The translations under genes were made by a program, and so were the position numbers. From positions 62,001-126,000 of the forward strand of contig DATNFO010000018.1 of assembly GCA_035606355.1 (NCBI GenBank): DNA of 64,000 nucleotides, read 5' to 3'. The notes beneath the pieces were generated by a model. It was given only the letters and a program-made list of their open reading frames with translations. It had not been told where the DNA came from and searched no databases. Below, one piece after another: positions 25,546 to 34,586 of the stretch. Origin of the DNA: Sulfopaludibacter sp035606355 (lineage in GTDB: Bacteria; Acidobacteriota; Terriglobia; Bryobacterales; Bryobacteraceae). How positions within the stretch are numbered: position 1 is the stretch's first letter; every line of letters begins with the position of its first letter.

Positions 25546-28302
25546 TTACTGTATTGTGATCGTTGCGGTTTGACTTACTGCCGAGCCTACCGTAACTACC
25601 ACCGGTTGCGGGCCTTTGGAGAGGCCGTCGGGGATTTGGAAGTTGATTTGAGTGATTCCTACTCCCCAGGTCGGCACTCCTATGAACTGGGTTGCGGCGA
25701 CCACTCCTCCTACCGTTACTGTGACCGGCAGGGTGGGCTTGGGCAGGCTTGCCAAGCGTGCGCTGGGCGCTGCTCCCGTGGCCAGTTTCGGCGTTACCTG
25801 ACCATCTCCTGTGACGAACAGGGTCGCGACGTCTCCCGATTTTGCGTTGTTTGACGGATTGATGCTGCCGTCCTGGAAGGTGAAGATTCCCGGTCCGGCG
25901 GCGGCCACCCGGAAGCGGAAATTCGCGTTTTCCCAGGGATTGCCCACGGTTAGTGTGGCGATGCCGGAGCTTGTCTCGTACGGAATCTGTATGTTCACCT
26001 GGTTCGGCGAGACATAGTATATCGGGGCAGTAACTCCGTTGATGGTGGCTTCGAAGCCGCCCAGAAATTGCGGCAGCGGCAGCGATCCCGCCGATTGCAC
26101 CCAGTTTCCGAGACCCGCTCCGTAGACGCTCAGGATCATACCCGGCGCGAACACCTGTTGTCCGGACGCGGCGTTACTTACTCCGGCGACGCTGATGTGC
26201 GTTTGCGGTCCGGAGAAGGGAATCGCCATGGTGTAAGTCCACGTGTGATCGCTGGCGTCGACTCCGTTGAAGCCGAAGAGCACGTTCGAGGGCACGTTGA
26301 TGTTACTGAGACTGATTGTGCCGGTGACGGAGCCGTTCGCGGCAATCGCTCCTCCGCCGAACTTACCTGCTATCAGCGAAGAGTAATCCGCTCCATTGAT
26401 GCTCAGGCTGGTGAGCTTCGTAGCTACACCCGCTTCCTCCGTCAAGGTCAGTGTGAACTGCCATGACTTGCTGCTGGCCTGTTCGAAGACGGGATTCTGG
26501 TCGATCGATACGGTGACGGCCGACGAGGTCACCGGGCTGCTGCTCCAGGCGTGGATCAGGTTGTATGCATCCACAGAGCCGAGTCCCGTGGCCATGTCAT
26601 AACCGGGGACGGCGTCATACCCGAAGAAGCCATTGTTGCAATTCGGCGAGCCGGCGACGCAGGGGACGGAGTTGTTTCCCGTGGTGACGTCGTGGAACGC
26701 GTTCGGGTTGGTCTGCGCGAGACGATAGAGGGCCGGGTTGATGTTACCGAGTCCGGGTTGTGATTGGCTATTCGTCTGAACGAGATATTGATTGAGCAGC
26801 GTGACGATGCCCGCCATGGTGGGAGCGGCCGCGCTGGTGCCGCCGTAGTAATTCACCGAACCCGAGTAGACGTAGTAAGGCACATGCTCGTTGCTGGCGG
26901 AGAGGGAGACATCGGGCACGTGGCGCACGCCGTCATTAGGGACGCCGGAGCCGGTTTGCCAGGCGGGTTGCGGAAAGAAGATGCTCGCTCCGCCGCCGCC
27001 GCTCGCCAGTCCCGCGCCGGCGCTGGTGTCGTTCCAGACGGCTTCGGGCATATAGCCCTGCGCGCCTCCGGAGGCGCTCCAGAACGATGCGCCGTCGCTC
27101 AATACGGTGCCGCCCATGGAGGTGACTTCGGGGATACTGCCGGGGACGTCGATGCTGAGGCCGTCCTGCGCGACGAGCGCGCCCTGATCTTCACAATCGC
27201 CCGCTCCGCTATCGCCGGCCGCCGTGATCCAGGTGATGCCTTCCGCGTTGGCCTGCTGCGCCATTTGCTGTGTGCTGGAAAGGTCCGCCAGGTCCCACAG
27301 TTCGCAGCCGCCGTAGCTCATGCTTACGACGGGAGCGATGGCGTTATCAATGACGTATTGCATGGAGGTAAATACATCGCCGGAGTAGACGTAAATGATA
27401 TTGGCGTTTTGTGCGACGGCGCTGCTCCATTCGATATCGAGGTCGGCCTCGGGGAGGTCGTCGTTGCTGATCCCGGGATTCGAAGAGCCCTTCACCAGCG
27501 TTTGCGTGAGATTGATGGCTGGCAGCTTCATGTTGGTGCGGAACTTAGTAATGTCGGAAAGATTGATGGCGGTCTGTCCGACGATTGCGAGTTTCTGACC
27601 CGTGCCGTCGATGCCGGCCGAGTAAAGCGGCGCCACGTTGTAGATGGCGGCAAAATCGTTGGGCGAGAGGTAATGCTGGCCGCCGGAGAGAATCGATTGC
27701 GGATTGGCGTGAGGCTTGAGGCGGGGCTTGAGGCGGAAGTCGCTCAGGCCGCGAATGCTGCCGACAATGGGCGCCAGGTCGGCGGGAATGGCGGGGTCGG
27801 TGGAGTTGGCGTAGTGGCTGATGCCGTTGACGCTGTAGTGATGGATTTCGGTGTGGAAGGCTGTGCGCGCTTGCGCGGCGGTGCCGTCGAAGAGGATGAA
27901 CGTGCGGCCGCGCGCGACGTCGGCGATGTGGAAGCCTTGCGATTCGAGCCAGGAGGTGACCTTCGCGAGATCGTCAGCCGAGACGCCGAAACGGTCGGCA
28001 TACTGCTCGGGAGTGAGCCATTTGTGATAGTTGGGGGAGGATGGGTCCTGCTGTTGAGCGAGGAGGCGGGAGAGATCCTGCTGCTGGGCCGCGGTGGGTT
28101 TGAGAATCAGCGACATGCCGGAAAGGGCGAAATCGCCGGAGACTGCTCCGCGATCGTTGGCAGGGGTGGCGAGGGGATGCACCCTGTGCGCCAGAGTCAC
28201 GGTTTTGCTGTTGTCAATGCGGGCAGGAACGCGCTGCTGAGCCTGTATGCCGGTGGCGAGAAAGAATCCGAGGACCGTTAGACACACGTATCGTGAGGTC
28301 AT
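25546..28302 (-). CDS. S53 (sedolisin/kumamolisin) protease with TIGR03437-type C-terminus
   Basis: 918 residues. A signal peptide (1-21) is followed by a pro-kumamolisin activation domain (about 35-190; YHKWLTPEQYADRFG) and the S53 catalytic domain (about 205-590). Catalytic residues are E285 and D289 (EADLD), D364 (AAGDSG) and S490 (GGTSAAAP). A beta-sandwich linker leads to a C-terminal domain (about 695-918) of the type TIGR03437 (GVSNAASGQ, APGMILSVYG, VSPNQVNIQIPYE) known mainly from Solibacter-like genomes. It should be secreted as a zymogen and work at acid pH. It converges with the DUF1552 gene over a strong hairpin. Confidence 0.92.
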   Translation of the reverse strand: MTSRYVCLTVLGFFLATGIQAQQRVPARIDNSKTVTLAHRVHPLATPANDRGAVSGDFALSGMSLILKPTAAQQQDLSRLLAQQQDPSSPNYHKWLTPEQYADRFGVSADDLAKVTSWLESQGFHIADVARGRTFILFDGTAAQARTAFHTEIHHYSVNGISHYANSTDPAIPADLAPIVGSIRGLSDFRLKPRLKPHANPQSILSGGQHYLSPNDFAAIYNVAPLYSAGIDGTGQKLAIVGQTAINLSDITKFRTNMKLPAINLTQTLVKGSSNPGISNDDLPEADLDIEWSSAVAQNANIIYVYSGDVFTSMQYVIDNAIAPVVSMSYGGCELWDLADLSSTQQMAQQANAEGITWITAAGDSGAGDCEDQGALVAQDGLSIDVPGSIPEVTSMGGTVLSDGASFWSASGGAQGYMPEAVWNDTSAGAGLASGGGGASIFFPQPAWQTGSGVPNDGVRHVPDVSLSASNEHVPYYVYSGSVNYYGGTSAAAPTMAGIVTLLNQYLVQTNSQSQPGLGNINPALYRLAQTNPNAFHDVTTGNNSVPCVAGSPNCNNGFFGYDAVPGYDMATGLGSVDAYNLIHAWSSSPVTSSAVTVSIDQNPVFEQASSKSWQFTLTLTEEAGVATKLTSLSINGADYSSLIAGKFGGGAIAANGSVTGTISLSNINVPSNVLFGFNGVDASDHTWTYTMAIPFSGPQTHISVAGVSNAASGQQVFAPGMILSVYGAGLGNWVQSAGSLPLPQFLGGFEATINGVTAPIYYVSPNQVNIQIPYETSSGIATLTVGNPWENANFRFRVAAAGPGIFTFQDGSINPSNNAKSGDVATLFVTGDGQVTPKLATGAAPSARLASLPKPTLPVTVTVGGVVAATQFIGVPTWGVGITQINFQIPDGLSKGPQPVVVTVGSAVSQTATITIQ

Positions 28303-28470
28303 AAAAAACTCAGTGGGACGCTACTGTCGACTAGACGCACCGCGCGGCCCCGCGGTTTCCCCGTGGTGGAGCAGTTTGCAATTTTACTTGGGATAATTGG
28401 ATTATGCTGCCGATGGTTCAACGCTTGGTGATTACCAGCGCGCAAAAGCCGCCAGAGAATTGAGCCCGCG

Positions 28471-29040
28471 ATGCTCAAGGGATACGTATTGCCGGTAGTG
28501 GCGTTGGCGCTGGGCGCACATTGCGCGGCGGCTCCCCTCGCATTTTCACTGCGCGATACCCGCGGAGCGGCGCATACGGCGGCGGAGTGGCGCGGCGACA
28601 AGGCGGTGGTGCTGTTCTTCGTCACGACGGATTGTCCGGTGGCGAACAGCTACGTTCCGGAGATGAATCGGATTCGGGATGCCTATGCGGGTCGCGGCGT
28701 GGGGGTGTACGCGGTGCAGGCGGATGCCAGCGTGACGGCGGCCGAAGCGGCGAAGTATGCGGAGGAGTACCGCTACCGATTTCCGCTGCTGGTGGACGCT
28801 GAGCAGGTGCTGGTGAAGTGGACGGGCGCGACGATTACTCCGCAGGCGGCCGTCTTGAGCGCCGATGGCCGGGTGTTGTATCTGGGGCGGATCGATAACA
28901 GGGTGGCGGATTTCGGAAAAGCGCGGCAATCGGCGACGTCCGAAGATTTGCGGATCGCGCTCGATGCGGTGCTGGCGGGGCGCGCGGTTCCGGTTCCCCG
29001 GACGAAGAGCATTGGATGCGCGATTAACTTGCGAAAATGA
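28471..29040 (+). CDS. Exported redoxin (AhpC/TSA-like) protein
   Basis: 189 residues with a signal peptide (1-20). The thioredoxin-fold core carries FFVTTDCPVANSYVPEM, with one N-terminal Cys as in peroxiredoxin-like proteins and no CxxC. C-terminal TKSIGCAI is typical of redoxins found beside cytochromes in Acidobacteria and Planctomycetes. The function is likely thiol redox or peroxide handling in the periplasm. It overlaps the following cytochrome gene by 4 nt. Confidence 0.85.
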   Translation: MLKGYVLPVVALALGAHCAAAPLAFSLRDTRGAAHTAAEWRGDKAVVLFFVTTDCPVANSYVPEMNRIRDAYAGRGVGVYAVQADASVTAAEAAKYAEEYRYRFPLLVDAEQVLVKWTGATITPQAAVLSADGRVLYLGRIDNRVADFGKARQSATSEDLRIALDAVLAGRAVPVPRTKSIGCAINLRK

Positions 29041-29519
29041 AAACGATGCGTTGGATTTGCTTATTGGGATTGCTGTGCGCGGCGGGGATCGCCGCGGATG
29101 ATACGGCGGCGCTGCCCGCGGGCAAGGGCAGGGAAGCTGTCGGGAAAGTGTGCGTGGATTGCCATGCGCTCGATGTGATTCGCGCGCTGCGGCTGAGTAA
29201 AGACGCGTGGTCGCAGAAGGTGAATGAGATGGTGGATCGGGGCGCGCAAGGAACTCCGGAGGAGATCGCGGCGGTGACGGAGTATCTCGCCGCGAATTTC
29301 GGACCTGAAGCTAAGGTGCACGTGAATACGGCTCCGGTGGACGAGTTACGAACGGTGCTGGGGTTTAGTCCGGCGGAGGCTAAGGCGGTGGTGGACTGGC
29401 GGGGGTCGCACGCGGCTTTCAAGGGGTGGGAAGATGTGGCGGCGGTTCCGGGGGTGGATCGGGCCAAGGTTGAAGCGAAGAAGGAAATGATGAACTTCGC
29501 GGTTGCGGGCCAGGAATGA
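29037..29519 (+). CDS. c-type cytochrome fused to a ComEA-like HhH domain
   Basis: 160 residues. A signal peptide (1-20) is followed by a short haem-c module (CVDCH, 39-43) resembling the N-terminal part of quinohaemoprotein-type cytochromes. The second half (VNTAPVDELRTVLGFSPAEA, then the FKGWEDVAAVPGV segment) is a helix-hairpin-helix domain like that of ComEA, normally a DNA-binding competence protein. Haem and HhH on one exported protein is an unusual pairing. It is translationally coupled to the redoxin gene. Confidence 0.85.
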   Translation: MKTMRWICLLGLLCAAGIAADDTAALPAGKGREAVGKVCVDCHALDVIRALRLSKDAWSQKVNEMVDRGAQGTPEEIAAVTEYLAANFGPEAKVHVNTAPVDELRTVLGFSPAEAKAVVDWRGSHAAFKGWEDVAAVPGVDRAKVEAKKEMMNFAVAGQE

Positions 29520-29548
29520 AGGCGTAGTCGCGCTCCGCGCGTGGCTAG

Positions 29549-29634
29549 GGTAGGTACCGGCCTCCCGGCCGGTACCAGTCGCGCTGCGCGCGACTACGAC
29601 CGGTCGGGAGACCGTCGGGAGACCGGTCGTTACC
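29549..29634. repeat. R2 palindromes, two units, in a convergent gap
   Basis: Unit one (29549-29576) has GGTACCGG arms around CCTCCC. It is followed by a GTCGCGC/GCGCGAC hairpin and by unit two (about 29598-29634) with repeated GACCGGTCGGGAGACC pieces. The TAA stop of the minus-strand gene at 29632-29630 is the TAA of GGTAACGACCGG, a motif shared with the copy at 44226. Confidence 0.75.
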
Positions 29635-30334
29635 GGCTTTGTTTGTAGTCTGACGGGATTTCGAAGAGGGATTTTGTTGGTTCGCTGCGGTTGATGTTGA
29701 CTAACCGGGTTACTGTCTCTCCCATTCTGGGATCGGATCGTTTGACCAGTAAGTTGATTTGCAGGTCGGGCGAATACCAGCGTTCGGTGATGGATTCGAT
29801 CGGTTTTTCATTTCCGATTTCTCCGGCGCCGATGGTTTGCGTGATGCGCGTTCCTTCCGCGGCAAGACCTTCGATGGTCTGTTTCGGCAGCGTCTCGGAG
29901 TGGCCGTTTCTGGGGCCTCCGCGTCCACCCATTTGTCTCCAGCCGGATTTCGTCACCGTTTTGTTGCGGGGGTTGAGGGCGTAGTTTGCACCGGCGACGG
30001 GGTCATGTATGAAGATGACGGTCGGCAGATCGCTTCCGGGGGCGAGCGCTCCCAGCGCGCTGAGAGGCTGTTCGGTGCGGGTGCGGCCTTCACTATCGCG
30101 ATAGACGTGGACTGTGATGGTCTGGTGGATGCGGTTGCCGTCCGGGAGCGCCTGCGTGGTTTCCGTGATCATGTCGGCGGAATACGGGGCGTTCTTCACC
30201 ACGCGGCCGGGCATGCCGGCCTCGGCTCCGAGAAAACGCGGGCCTCCCCCGCGAGGAAACGGCGGCGGCTGTGCAGTCAGCACCAGCGCGGCAGCGGCGA
30301 ACGCGATTGCGAATCTTGCGAGCATCGGCATCAC
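29630..30334 (-). CDS. Exported hypothetical protein in an ECF sigma operon
   Basis: 234 residues with a signal peptide (about 1-22) and then a Pro/Gly-rich start. The body is beta-rich with DGNRIHQTITVHVYRDSEGR, VIFIHDPVAGANYALNP and ITERWYSPDLQINLLVKRSD. Proteins of this kind follow sigma/anti-sigma pairs in many Acidobacteria, but I know no function. Its start overlaps the anti-sigma stop by 4 nt. It may be the target or a modulator of the system. The last codons and the stop run into an R2 palindrome. Confidence 0.78.
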   Translation of the reverse strand: MMPMLARFAIAFAAAALVLTAQPPPFPRGGGPRFLGAEAGMPGRVVKNAPYSADMITETTQALPDGNRIHQTITVHVYRDSEGRTRTEQPLSALGALAPGSDLPTVIFIHDPVAGANYALNPRNKTVTKSGWRQMGGRGGPRNGHSETLPKQTIEGLAAEGTRITQTIGAGEIGNEKPIESITERWYSPDLQINLLVKRSDPRMGETVTRLVNINRSEPTKSLFEIPSDYKQSR

Positions 30335-30936
30335 TCGACAAAGCGGACGGCGCGCGCCAAGCCATCGGGCCCGAGCATGACGTCGGCTTCCACAAGTTCG
30401 GTGACGCGGTCGGGCGCAACGGGCAGGCCGAGCGCGAGCATGGCTGAACGGGGCAGTTCCACGCGGACTACATTCATGGTGTCGGGCGAATCCACGCGCT
30501 GCGCGTTGGGCAGCGGAATGAAGCCGTCGGCGGAGGTTTCGTCATCGAGCGGCGCGGTGTGAAGAACGGCCTGTTGCAAGCCGCCGCTGCGAGAGGGACG
30601 ATGCGCGGCGGGTTGCGCCTGCGGCTTCACCAGCATCAGGGAAAGCGCGATGAGGAACGCCGCGGCGGCGGCCCAGGCGAGGAGCGGGGTCCACGCGCGG
30701 CGGACGGCGCGGGCGCGGGTAAAGGCTGTCTGGCTGCGGAAGGCGGCTAGCGCGGCAGTTTCCAGATGGCCGGGCGCTTCTTCGCGGCGCCATTCGGTAC
30801 CGAGCGACGCCATGGCGGAGGCGAGATGCTTCTGTCCGTCCATGCGGGCGGCGCACTCCGCACATTCGGCGAGGTGAGCGGCTCCCTCAGAGGCGCCGGG
30901 TTCCGGAAGAGTGTCCCAAAATTCCTGGCAGTTCAT
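30331..30936 (-). CDS. Membrane anti-sigma factor (zinc-finger type)
   Basis: 201 residues. The N-terminal zf-HC2-like site has C3, H21, C25 and C28 (HLAECAEC), as in ZAS anti-sigma domains. One membrane helix lies at about 82-103. The remaining C-terminal domain is periplasmic. It would hold the ECF sigma factor at the membrane until a redox or envelope signal releases it. It overlaps both the sigma gene and the third gene by 4 nt. Confidence 0.88.
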   Translation of the reverse strand: MNCQEFWDTLPEPGASEGAAHLAECAECAARMDGQKHLASAMASLGTEWRREEAPGHLETAALAAFRSQTAFTRARAVRRAWTPLLAWAAAAAFLIALSLMLVKPQAQPAAHRPSRSGGLQQAVLHTAPLDDETSADGFIPLPNAQRVDSPDTMNVVRVELPRSAMLALGLPVAPDRVTELVEADVMLGPDGLARAVRFVE

Positions 30937-31547
30937 ATTTCACACCTTGCTGGGTTCAAGCTTTGCATCCCAGGACGCGGGCGGCGCTCCTGGTTCAGTT
31001 TATCGAGCAGGAGCGCGCGAGCACGATGCAGGCGGCTTCTGACGGTTCCGATGGGGCAGCCGAGCGCTTCAGCGGCGGCCGCGTAATCGATCTCTTCGAG
31101 GTCGCAGAGGACTACGACTTCGCGATACCGGCGGGGTAAAGTGACGACTGCGCGCCTGAGGGCCTCAATTGTCTCGCGATGTGACATATCCGCAAGCGGG
31201 TCGTGAGACACAGATAGCTCAGAGGGGGCATTTTCCTCCCCGTCAGGCTCAATAGCGACGTCCGGACGGGTGCGTTCAAGGTGCCTGAGCACCAGTTTCC
31301 GTGCGATTCCGAACAAATATCCGGAGAGTGTTCCGCGGGTGGAATCGAAGCCGAGATCATGCCGCAGGAGGGCCAAAAAGACCTCCTGGGTGATGTCTTC
31401 GGCTTGTACGGCGGACCCCGACATATTCAAAGCGAAGCGGAAAATAGAGGCCTGCCGCCGCCTGTAAAGCGATACAAACGCTTGCTCATCGCCATTGCGA
31501 AGGCGGGCCAGCAATTCCTCGTCGGTTTGCTCAAGGCGCTGGCTCAT
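30933..31547 (-). CDS. ECF RNA polymerase sigma factor
   Basis: 204 residues. Region 2 shows DITQEVFLALLRH and region 4 shows LPRRYREVVVLCDLEEIDYA with the helix-turn-helix EALGCPIGTVRSRLHRAR. It is the first gene of a three-gene operon with a membrane anti-sigma factor. The usual scheme is autoregulation from its own promoter in the 163-nt divergent region before the PAS-LuxR gene; I could not identify a -35/-10 pair there with confidence. Confidence 0.93.
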   Translation of the reverse strand: MSQRLEQTDEELLARLRNGDEQAFVSLYRRRQASIFRFALNMSGSAVQAEDITQEVFLALLRHDLGFDSTRGTLSGYLFGIARKLVLRHLERTRPDVAIEPDGEENAPSELSVSHDPLADMSHRETIEALRRAVVTLPRRYREVVVLCDLEEIDYAAAAEALGCPIGTVRSRLHRARALLLDKLNQERRPRPGMQSLNPARCEI

Positions 31548-31710
31548 GGCATGGTCTCAATGGTAATTCGGCAGACACGCGGGAAAGTTCCACGGTCTCA
31601 CGATTCGATACCCTAGGGTTTTCTCCTGGCTATACGTAGGTGAAATTTGAATTACGACACTATTTTGGTACTTTACCCTTAGTACTGCTCGTTCTATTAT
31701 CGGGTATACC

Positions 31711-32406
31711 ATGGCTGGATTTGAAATGGCCCCAGGATACCTGGATGAAACCAAAACGCTTCGGAGGCGGATTGTGGAATTGGAGGGGAGCCTGCAAAAG
31801 CAACATCAGGCTGCCACCGCGCGGTTTCGAGCATTAGCAGAATCCGCGCCTTTCATGATTTGGACTGCCGGGCCTGATGCAATGTGCACGTACTTTAACC
31901 GGGCGTGGCTGGAGTATCGCGGCCGCCGCTTGGAAGATGAAACAGGCAACGGATGGACAGCGGGACTGCACCCGGACGATCGCGATCTCTTCATGGAGAC
32001 GTATCTGCGGGCCTTCGCTTCGCGCCAGCCATTCCGCGTGCAAACCCGCATGGAACGGTCCAGCGGCGAGTATGGGTGGCTGGAGATTACGGGCGGTCCG
32101 GAGTTCGACGAGAGCGGGGACTATGGAGGGTTCCTGGGTTCGGCGACAGATGTGAGCGACCGCAAGCGAGGCCACTATGCTCCAGATGAGGCGTCGGCGC
32201 GCCTGGTGTTTTCCCTCACCGAGCGCGAGCGGCAAGTTTTGGTACTCATAGCTAACGGGAAAAGCACAAAAGAAGCGGCGCTGCGCCTGGGCATCAGCTA
32301 TAAGACTTGCGATTCGCATCGGAGCCGCATTCTGGAGAAGCTGGGTGTACACGAGACGGCAAGCATGGTGCGTTACGCCATTCGCGCCGGTTTGGTGGAA
32401 CCTTAA
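31711..32406 (+). CDS. PAS-LuxR transcriptional regulator
   Basis: 231 residues. A short coiled coil (about 12-40) precedes a PAS domain (about 40-150; APFMIWTAGPDAMCTYFN, then GLHPDDRDLF). A LuxR/GerE helix-turn-helix follows (about 165-228; LTERERQVLVLIANGKSTKE, then the GISYKTCDSHRSRILEKLGV segment). The PAS domain is close to that of the protein at 5116-5700, so the two may sense alike signals. It is divergent from the ECF operon; it may regulate the downstream amine oxidase gene, but that is a guess from position. Confidence 0.9.
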   Translation: MAGFEMAPGYLDETKTLRRRIVELEGSLQKQHQAATARFRALAESAPFMIWTAGPDAMCTYFNRAWLEYRGRRLEDETGNGWTAGLHPDDRDLFMETYLRAFASRQPFRVQTRMERSSGEYGWLEITGGPEFDESGDYGGFLGSATDVSDRKRGHYAPDEASARLVFSLTERERQVLVLIANGKSTKEAALRLGISYKTCDSHRSRILEKLGVHETASMVRYAIRAGLVEP

Positions 32407-32444
32407 ACACGGCGCACCGGCCAGTTGGCTGGTAGAGTGATGGC

Positions 32445-33716
32445 GTGGAAACGCCGGACGTCCTGATTTTGGGCGCGGGAGCGGCAGGTCTTGCCGCGGC
32501 CCGCGCCCTTTCTCGTTTTGGAAAGCGCGTGCTGGTGCTGGAGGCGCGGCAGCGGGCCGGCGGGCGCATTCTCACGGAGATGCAAGCGGGCTGGGCGGCT
32601 CCGGTGGAGCTGGGCGCGGAGTTCATCCACGGCAAACCGCCGGAACTGTTCCGCGAAATCGAGGCCGGGCGTCTGGCGGCCTTCGAACGCGGCGGTGAGA
32701 ATTTTTGCCGGCGCGGCGGCCGTCTGGAGCGCTGCGAGGGTCCGGGGGCCGGGAGCCTGCAAGAGGCGATGGCCGCGGCTCCGGAACAGTCGCTCGCGGA
32801 ATTTCTGAGGCACAGCGGCGCTCGGGAGGAAACGCGGCGGCAGATCGCGCGCTTCGCGGAGGGGTTTCACGCGGCGGACACGGAGCGCTTCAGCCTGCGC
32901 GCGCTGGCGGAGACGCAGAAGGCGGAGGACGAGACTGAAGGCGACCGCATGTTCCAATTCTCCGGCGGGTATGGCGCGCTGCTGGAGCGAATGATCGGGG
33001 GGCTGGACCAGGAGCGTGTGCGCATACAGTTCGATGCGGTCGTGCAGCAGGTGAGGTGGCGCCGCGGAGAGGTTCGCGTGCACGCGGCGGTATTCGGTCG
33101 TCCCCTGGAGTTTGCGGCCGCGCAGGCGATTGTTACGCTGCCGCTGGGTGTTCTGCAGAGCGGGGCGGTGCGGTTCGATCCGGAACCGGCACAGTTGGGG
33201 GACGCGTTGCAAAAGATCGCGATGGGGCATGCCTGCCGGGTGGCGCTTCGATTCCGGCGGCCGTTTTGGGCTGAGAATCGCGATCTGGCGGAGCTTGGGT
33301 TTCTGTTTTCGACGTACGAGAGGTGGATGCCGACGTGGTGGACGGTGCATCCGGCGCGGGCTCCGATGCTGGTGGGTTGGACGGGCGGTCCGGCGGCGGA
33401 GGCGTGGCAGGGGCAGGGCGTTGCGGACTGGCTCGCGCCTGCCGTGGGGTCGCTGGCGCGGATTCTGGGAGTTACGGAGGAGCGGGTTTTTAGCGCGTTG
33501 GAGAGCTGGCATGCGCACGACTGGTCGGCGGACCGATTCGCGCGCGGGGCATACAGCTACGTAACGGTGGGCGGGTTGGAGGCGCAGAAACGCTTCGGGG
33601 ATCCGCTCGAAGGCACGCTTGTGTTCGCAGGCGAGGCAGCGAACGGGGAAGGGCATTCGGGAACGGTCCACGGCGCGATTGCCAGCGGAGAGCGCGCCGC
33701 GGGACTTCTGCTGTAG
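32445..33716 (+). CDS. Flavin monoamine-oxidase family protein
   Basis: 423 residues from a GTG. The N-terminal FAD site is LILGAGAAGLAAARALSRFG followed by VLEARQRAGGRI and the GAEFIHG motif of the amine oxidase family. The C-terminal FAD segment is FAGEAANGEGHSGTVHGAI. There is no leader. It oxidises some amine or acts as a desaturase-like flavoprotein; the substrate is open. It ends 26 nt before guaD. Confidence 0.88.
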   Translation: METPDVLILGAGAAGLAAARALSRFGKRVLVLEARQRAGGRILTEMQAGWAAPVELGAEFIHGKPPELFREIEAGRLAAFERGGENFCRRGGRLERCEGPGAGSLQEAMAAAPEQSLAEFLRHSGAREETRRQIARFAEGFHAADTERFSLRALAETQKAEDETEGDRMFQFSGGYGALLERMIGGLDQERVRIQFDAVVQQVRWRRGEVRVHAAVFGRPLEFAAAQAIVTLPLGVLQSGAVRFDPEPAQLGDALQKIAMGHACRVALRFRRPFWAENRDLAELGFLFSTYERWMPTWWTVHPARAPMLVGWTGGPAAEAWQGQGVADWLAPAVGSLARILGVTEERVFSALESWHAHDWSADRFARGAYSYVTVGGLEAQKRFGDPLEGTLVFAGEAANGEGHSGTVHGAIASGERAAGLLL

Positions 33717-33741
33717 TCTGGTAGAGGCTCATTCGCCAAAC

Positions 33742-34206
33742 ATGCCTCAATCGTTGATTCAGCAGACTATCGAACTCGCTATGGAAAGCGTGCGCCGCAA
33801 CGGCGGCCCGTTCGCCGCGCTGGTGGTGAAGGACGGGGTGGTGATCGCCACGGGGTGCAATCAGGTGACGCGCGCCAACGATCCGACGGCGCATGCGGAG
33901 ATCGTAGCGATTCGCGAGGCGTGCCGCGTGCTCGGGACTTTTCAATTGTCGGGTTGCGAGGTGTACAGCTCGTGCGAGCCTTGCCCGATGTGTTTGGGAG
34001 CGCTGTACTGGGCGCGTCCCGAGCGGGTTTATTTTGCGGCAACGGCGGCGGATGCGGCGGCGGCCGGCTTCGACGATTCGTTTATCTACGAGCAGATCGC
34101 GGTGCCGCATTCGGAGCGGACGATTCCGATGATCCATGTGGTACAAGAGCATGCGGTGCGGCCGTTCGAGATGTGGGTCAATAAGCCGGACAAAGCGGCT
34201 TATTGA
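33742..34206 (+). CDS. guaD: Guanine deaminase (cytidine-deaminase fold)
   Basis: 154 residues, nearly the length of Bacillus GuaD. The zinc site is HAE (TAHAEIVAIREAC) and PCxxC (SCEPCPMCLGALYWARP). FDDSFIYEQI and the C-terminal MWVNKPDKAAY tail also follow GuaD, whose tail closes the active site. It turns guanine into xanthine and ammonia. A purine permease of the NCS2 type lies 2.4 kb away, consistent with purine salvage or use as a nitrogen source. Confidence 0.88.
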   Translation: MPQSLIQQTIELAMESVRRNGGPFAALVVKDGVVIATGCNQVTRANDPTAHAEIVAIREACRVLGTFQLSGCEVYSSCEPCPMCLGALYWARPERVYFAATAADAAAAGFDDSFIYEQIAVPHSERTIPMIHVVQEHAVRPFEMWVNKPDKAAY

Positions 34207-34221
34207 GTGTTGTTCCCGGCG

Positions 34222-34586
34222 CAGTGCATTCGCCTTTCGGATACCTTTTACGCTCCCTTACGGGGCTGTGAAAAAATGCGGCTGCCGTTCTCGTCGCACC
34301 CCATTCGCCTTTTGCGATACCTTTTACCGCTTCCTTACGGGTTTGTGAAAAAGTCCGGCTGCCGTTCTCGTCGCACTCCGTCCGCCTTTCGATGCACCTT
34401 TTACCGCTCCCTCACGGTCGCGGCTCCGTTAGCAGAATCAACTACATACAGAGCCGTGACCGTAAGGGAGCGGCAAAAGGTGCCGGGAATGCGAGTGCGT
34501 TTGAACGCGGCAAAAAACCAATTCGATATTGTTTCAACCCCGTAAGGGAGTGGTGAAAGGTGCCTCGCGGTCGCGGCTCCGTTAGC
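34222..34586. repeat. R1 array, locus 2 (five cores)
   Basis: This whole 380-nt convergent gap is R1 sequence. Forward cores (CCTTTTACCGCTCCCT type) start near 34243, 34320 and 34396, spaced about 76 nt. Reverse cores lie near 34462 and 34545. Between the forward units is the terminal motif GGGTTTGTGAAAAA, and in the centre the hairpin CACGGTCGCGGCTCCGT with its complement. The array ends immediately before the stop codon of the FecR-domain gene. There is no gene in it. Confidence 0.88.

Noticed and set aside
34222..34586. Regular ~76-nt repeats resembling a CRISPR array
   Set aside because: Units are long, partly inverted, have no unique spacers, and recur at dispersed loci; no cas gene is present.
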